A DNA stretch of 7,636 nucleotides, taken from Nitrospirota bacterium (GTDB taxonomy: Bacteria; NPL-UPA2; JAADIA01). The stretch is taken from the NCBI GenBank assembly GCA_013151555.1, contig JAADIA010000003.1, positions 1 to 7,636 of the forward strand, written 5' to 3'. Positions 5,324 to 7,636 of this stretch are shown here, one piece after another. Position 1 is the first letter of the stretch, and the number at the start of each line of letters is the position of its first letter. The notes under the pieces are model-generated. The model ran no database searches. It worked only from the letters and a program-made list of their open reading frames with translations, and had not been told where the DNA came from. The translations under genes were made by a program, and so were the position numbers.

Positions 5324-7123
5324 TCAACGAATTCCGGGCTTTACGGCCTGCGCCACTACTTTATAAACCTTAACATCCCCAAACTCCCGGACAAATCTCA
5401 GTCCGGCCACCTTGCTTACATCCGGAATCTCCCCGATCACTGCCGTTGCCTCATATTCCCGGAGATACTTATCCGGATGAAAAATCACATACTTTGCCCC
5501 TAACCAGCGCAAAATTCCTGCCGTCCTTGGATCGGCAATATTGACGATTTCTTTCCTCACCTTCTCAGCATAAGTTCCCGGCATTGCCCCATTAATCAAA
5601 GGCTTCCGGTGAATCCTCTGCCAGAATAGGTAATAATAGTATTTAAAGCTAATATCGCTGGATAAAGGATACTCTGCAATAGTAAAATCCCCCGGCTGTT
5701 CCGCCAGCCACTTATAAACCGGCGGAGTCCGGCTTACATCCGTAACCCGATAGGGAGGCCAGTTCCAGAACTCAAAAAGTACCAGCACAATCACCAGCCC
5801 ACTCAATCCCAGTCTCCATTTCATCTTTCCTGTTTTCTTCAGGATATCAGAAAGCCCAATCCCCGCCAGCACGGATACCGAAAGCATCACCAAAATTCCA
5901 AACCTTTGATATGCCCGCATCGCCGGCAGAATTTTATACATAAAATAGGAGGGAAAAAGAATCCGGAATCCTCCTATCTCTATCCACGGCGCATGCGAAA
6001 AAGCTAAAGCGACCAAGGCCAGAAACACAAAAAAACCCACAATAAAGTCTGGTGACTGATGGCTGCCGGCTGATGGCTGATTGACTGCCCGCCGGCGCCG
6101 GCGCCTCCAGCCGATGATAGTAACTATCGCCAGGGCCATGGGCACATATCCTAAATAAAGAGCGTTCTCCCCCCAGCGGGCACTGTAAAACCAAGAATCC
6201 ACTAACTTCCTGGTAAGTTTTCCAAAGACCGGATGCTCCACCGCCGGCAGAAGGTATCCACCTATCTTCGCCCCACTCGTAAAGAGGTCCTTAAAAGGAC
6301 GAACATATCCCTGGGCATCTATTGCCTGCGTCTTCGATTCAAAAAAAGCTATTTTAAAGGTCCGATACTGAAAAGGCAAAATGATCGCCAGAGCAACGAC
6401 CACTCCTACCAAACCAACCTTTATTCCTTTAAACAGAGACTGGAAACCGGCGGCTGACCACTGGCGATGCTTCCACCAACAAAAAAGCTTAAAGAAAAGA
6501 AAGGCTCCGGTAAGAACAACCATAAAATATCCGTAGTGAGGGTCGAAGAAGGCGTTCAGAGTAAAGGCAACAGCACAAAGAACAGCATTCCAATAGGTTC
6601 TGTTTTCATCCAACCGGAAAAGGAGCAAGACATATAGCGGCATCCACTGAATGTTAGCTAACCCTAAATGCGCCCAGGCATGAGCAAAGTGATAGGGAGA
6701 GAAAGCAAAGATTATTCCTGAGAAGAAGCTGGCCACTTTGTTCTTAGTAAAGCGATGCACCAGATAATACATCGTAATGCCGGCCAGGGGAAAGCTGAGA
6801 AGAATGATAAGGTTGTAAGCAATAATCTCATTAGTTAATATCGTCAACCATTTAGCGAAAAATTGCAGGAAGGGGATCCGAATGCTTCCGCTGTAGTCAA
6901 TCCCGAAAGGACTGGCAACCAAGGCATTAAAGTAGTAGGGAAGGCTATGTTGCCAGGTATACTTCATCCGCCAGAGACCATAGATAACGCCGAGAGGATC
7001 TCCTTGATATCCATAGAAAGAACTACCCATCCTGAAAATCAGAGGATAGGTCAAGAGCAGGCTCAGAACAATGAAACCCAAAAAAAATAGTATTTCCTGA
7101 TAGTAAGATTTAAGTTTTTTCAC
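5324..7123 (-). CDS. Polytopic GT-C-like membrane glycosyltransferase candidate
   Basis: A 599-residue integral inner-membrane protein. GT-C enzymes move a sugar from a polyprenyl-phosphate donor on the outer face of the membrane. TM1 spans about 11-30, followed by an outside loop with GDPLGVIYGLW (41-51) whose Asp fits the catalytic Asp of the GT-C first loop. Next are the block AYNLIILLSFPLAGITMYYL (102-121), FAFSPYHFAHAWAHL (139-153), IQWMPLYVLLLFRLDE (158-173) and DPHYGYF (194-200), a pattern I recall from a large uncharacterised GT-C/PMT-like family. Further hydrophobic segments lie near 202-215, 235-250, 324-339, 361-376, 408-424 and 438-452. A soluble tail (about 455-599) contains KWLAEQPGDFTIAEYPL and LRWLGAKYVIFHPDKY. 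The cytosolic-looking loop 339-358 is RRRRR plus repeat-encoded residues. GTG start overlaps the upstream stop (GTGA); only a weak AGAAGAA site precedes it, suggesting translational coupling. Substrate unknown; transfer activity is inferred. Confidence 0.78.
   Translation of the reverse strand: MKKLKSYYQEILFFLGFIVLSLLLTYPLIFRMGSSFYGYQGDPLGVIYGLWRMKYTWQHSLPYYFNALVASPFGIDYSGSIRIPFLQFFAKWLTILTNEIIAYNLIILLSFPLAGITMYYLVHRFTKNKVASFFSGIIFAFSPYHFAHAWAHLGLANIQWMPLYVLLLFRLDENRTYWNAVLCAVAFTLNAFFDPHYGYFMVVLTGAFLFFKLFCWWKHRQWSAAGFQSLFKGIKVGLVGVVVALAIILPFQYRTFKIAFFESKTQAIDAQGYVRPFKDLFTSGAKIGGYLLPAVEHPVFGKLTRKLVDSWFYSARWGENALYLGYVPMALAIVTIIGWRRRRRRAVNQPSAGSHQSPDFIVGFFVFLALVALAFSHAPWIEIGGFRILFPSYFMYKILPAMRAYQRFGILVMLSVSVLAGIGLSDILKKTGKMKWRLGLSGLVIVLVLFEFWNWPPYRVTDVSRTPPVYKWLAEQPGDFTIAEYPLSSDISFKYYYYLFWQRIHRKPLINGAMPGTYAEKVRKEIVNIADPRTAGILRWLGAKYVIFHPDKYLREYEATAVIGEIPDVSKVAGLRFVREFGDVKVYKVVAQAVKPGIR
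6050..6084. repeat. Degenerate 7-bp tandem repeat inside the GT-C-like gene
   Basis: Plus-strand units are TGGTGAC, TGATGGC, TGCCGGC, TGATGGC, TGATTGA: five consecutive heptamers, two identical. They are followed by a GCCGGCGCCGGCGCC run (about 6091-6105) that encodes the arginine cluster. The repeat encodes the loop residues around 347-358 (NQPSAGSHQSPD) in frame. Similar TGATGGC-type runs occur in intergenic repeats of other genomes, so this may be an invaded or expanded loop. Confidence 0.55.
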
Positions 7124-7636
7124 TTTCTTCTAACCAAATCCACAAATTTCATTCCCACTCCCACAACCAAAGAAAAATAAGCAATATTAGCAAGTTGTTC
7201 TGCAACCCTCGCCAATCTTAACACAAGAAGGAAAACAGCCAGGATCAAAAGGGTTATAAAAAGCAAGATACACTTATCGGAAAATTTTCTTTGCTTTATC
7301 CAACTGACCGCTTTCGTCATCCACTCAAGGCGTCTCTTTTCTAAAATAACGGCTCTTACCTTTCCGGATAATAACGGCGAGGGTTTTTCCTTTTTTTCAA
7401 GCGGTCTCCTCCGTTCACCATAATAAGCAAAATAATAAGCAAATTTTCTCCAACCGACAATTGAAACTATGATTATAACCTGCACCGGGATTACACTGAA
7501 TACAACCAAGCGGTATAGATAAGAAGAACTTATGAGTAATGAGACCGGCAAAGGTTCGGGACTATACTTTGACACTGCCCAGGCCAAGCCCAGAATTAAA
7601 AAAGAAGGGGAAAACGAAATTATATTACATAATATA
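7120..7636 (-). CDS. Multi-pass membrane protein of unknown function, probably 5'-truncated by the window edge
   Basis: I do not recognise a family. A TTG at 7587 would give 155 residues, but no ribosome site precedes it and the same frame stays open to the edge through more hydrophobic sequence (about 16 extra codons, e.g. IISFSPSFLILGLAWAV), so the gene probably starts outside the window. Counting from the TTG, hydrophobic segments are at about 24-44, 106-124 and 131-148. Between the first two is a basic, presumably cytosolic stretch: GERRRPLEKKEKPSP, then EKRRLEWMTKAVSWIKQRKFSDK. It ends with VAEQLANIAYFSLVVGVGMKFVDLVRRK. The stop overlaps the GTG of the GT-C-like gene (GTGA), so translation is coupled, and a structural or regulatory partnership with that enzyme is a reasonable inference. 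It is more A+T-rich in places than the sugar genes. Confidence 0.65.
   Translation of the reverse strand, partial: ILCNIISFSPSFLILGLAWAVSKYSPEPLPVSLLISSSYLYRLVVFSVIPVQVIIIVSIVGWRKFAYYFAYYGERRRPLEKKEKPSPLLSGKVRAVILEKRRLEWMTKAVSWIKQRKFSDKCILLFITLLILAVFLLVLRLARVAEQLANIAYFSLVVGVGMKFVDLVRRK

Noticed and set aside
5934-6194. Minus-strand open frame of 86 codons
   Set aside because: Lies wholly inside the GT-C-like gene in another frame; the larger frame has consistent membrane topology before and after.
7585-7587. TTG at 7587 as the true start of the first membrane protein
   Set aside because: No Shine-Dalgarno sequence precedes it and the frame stays open to the window edge with hydrophobic coding-like sequence.

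Overview
This 7.6 kb window looks like part of a cell-envelope polysaccharide locus from a Gram-negative-type bacterium. All nine genes I can support are on the minus strand, so transcription runs from high to low coordinates. Strong GGAGG-type ribosome binding sites, GTG and TTG starts, tight ATGA/GTGA overlaps, DUF3108 envelope proteins and a sedoheptulose-7-phosphate isomerase fit an uncultured environmental lineage with an outer membrane. The palindromic repeats and the wording of the GT-C-like and GDP-mannose-dehydratase-like proteins recall Omnitrophota/Planctomycetota/deltaproteobacterial metagenome genomes. That placement is memory-based inference and weak.

In transcription order: (1) 7636-7120, a multi-pass membrane protein of unknown function, open to the right window edge. 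(2) 7123-5324, a 599-residue GT-C-like polytopic protein overlapping gene 1 by 4 bp, probably an envelope glycosyltransferase. (3) After a 64-nt gap with a plausible sigma70-type promoter comes 5259-4429, a membrane-anchored DUF3108 protein. (4) 4432-3479, a GDP-mannose 4,6-dehydratase-like SDR. (5) 3475-3029, a short RmlC-like cupin epimerase. (6) After a 208-nt gap filled largely by an imperfect palindromic repeat comes 2820-2086, a short RmlA-like sugar-phosphate nucleotidyltransferase. (7) 2079-1273, a second, secreted DUF3108 paralogue. (8) 1276-331, a deoxyhypusine-synthase-like protein broken by a frameshift near its 3' end. (9) After a 196-nt gap holding a nested inverted repeat comes 134-1, the first 44 codons of a GmhA-type SIS-domain isomerase, which starts with TTG and leaves the window on the left.

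Genes 4-6 would activate and remodel a sugar nucleotide (6-deoxyhexose chemistry), gene 2 could transfer a sugar from a lipid carrier outside the inner membrane, and gene 9 begins heptose synthesis for an LPS-type core. The two DUF3108 proteins are probably exported envelope factors; their role is unknown. The least explained parts are the DHS-like protein, the paired DUF3108 genes around the sugar genes, and the two kinds of palindromic intergenic repeat.
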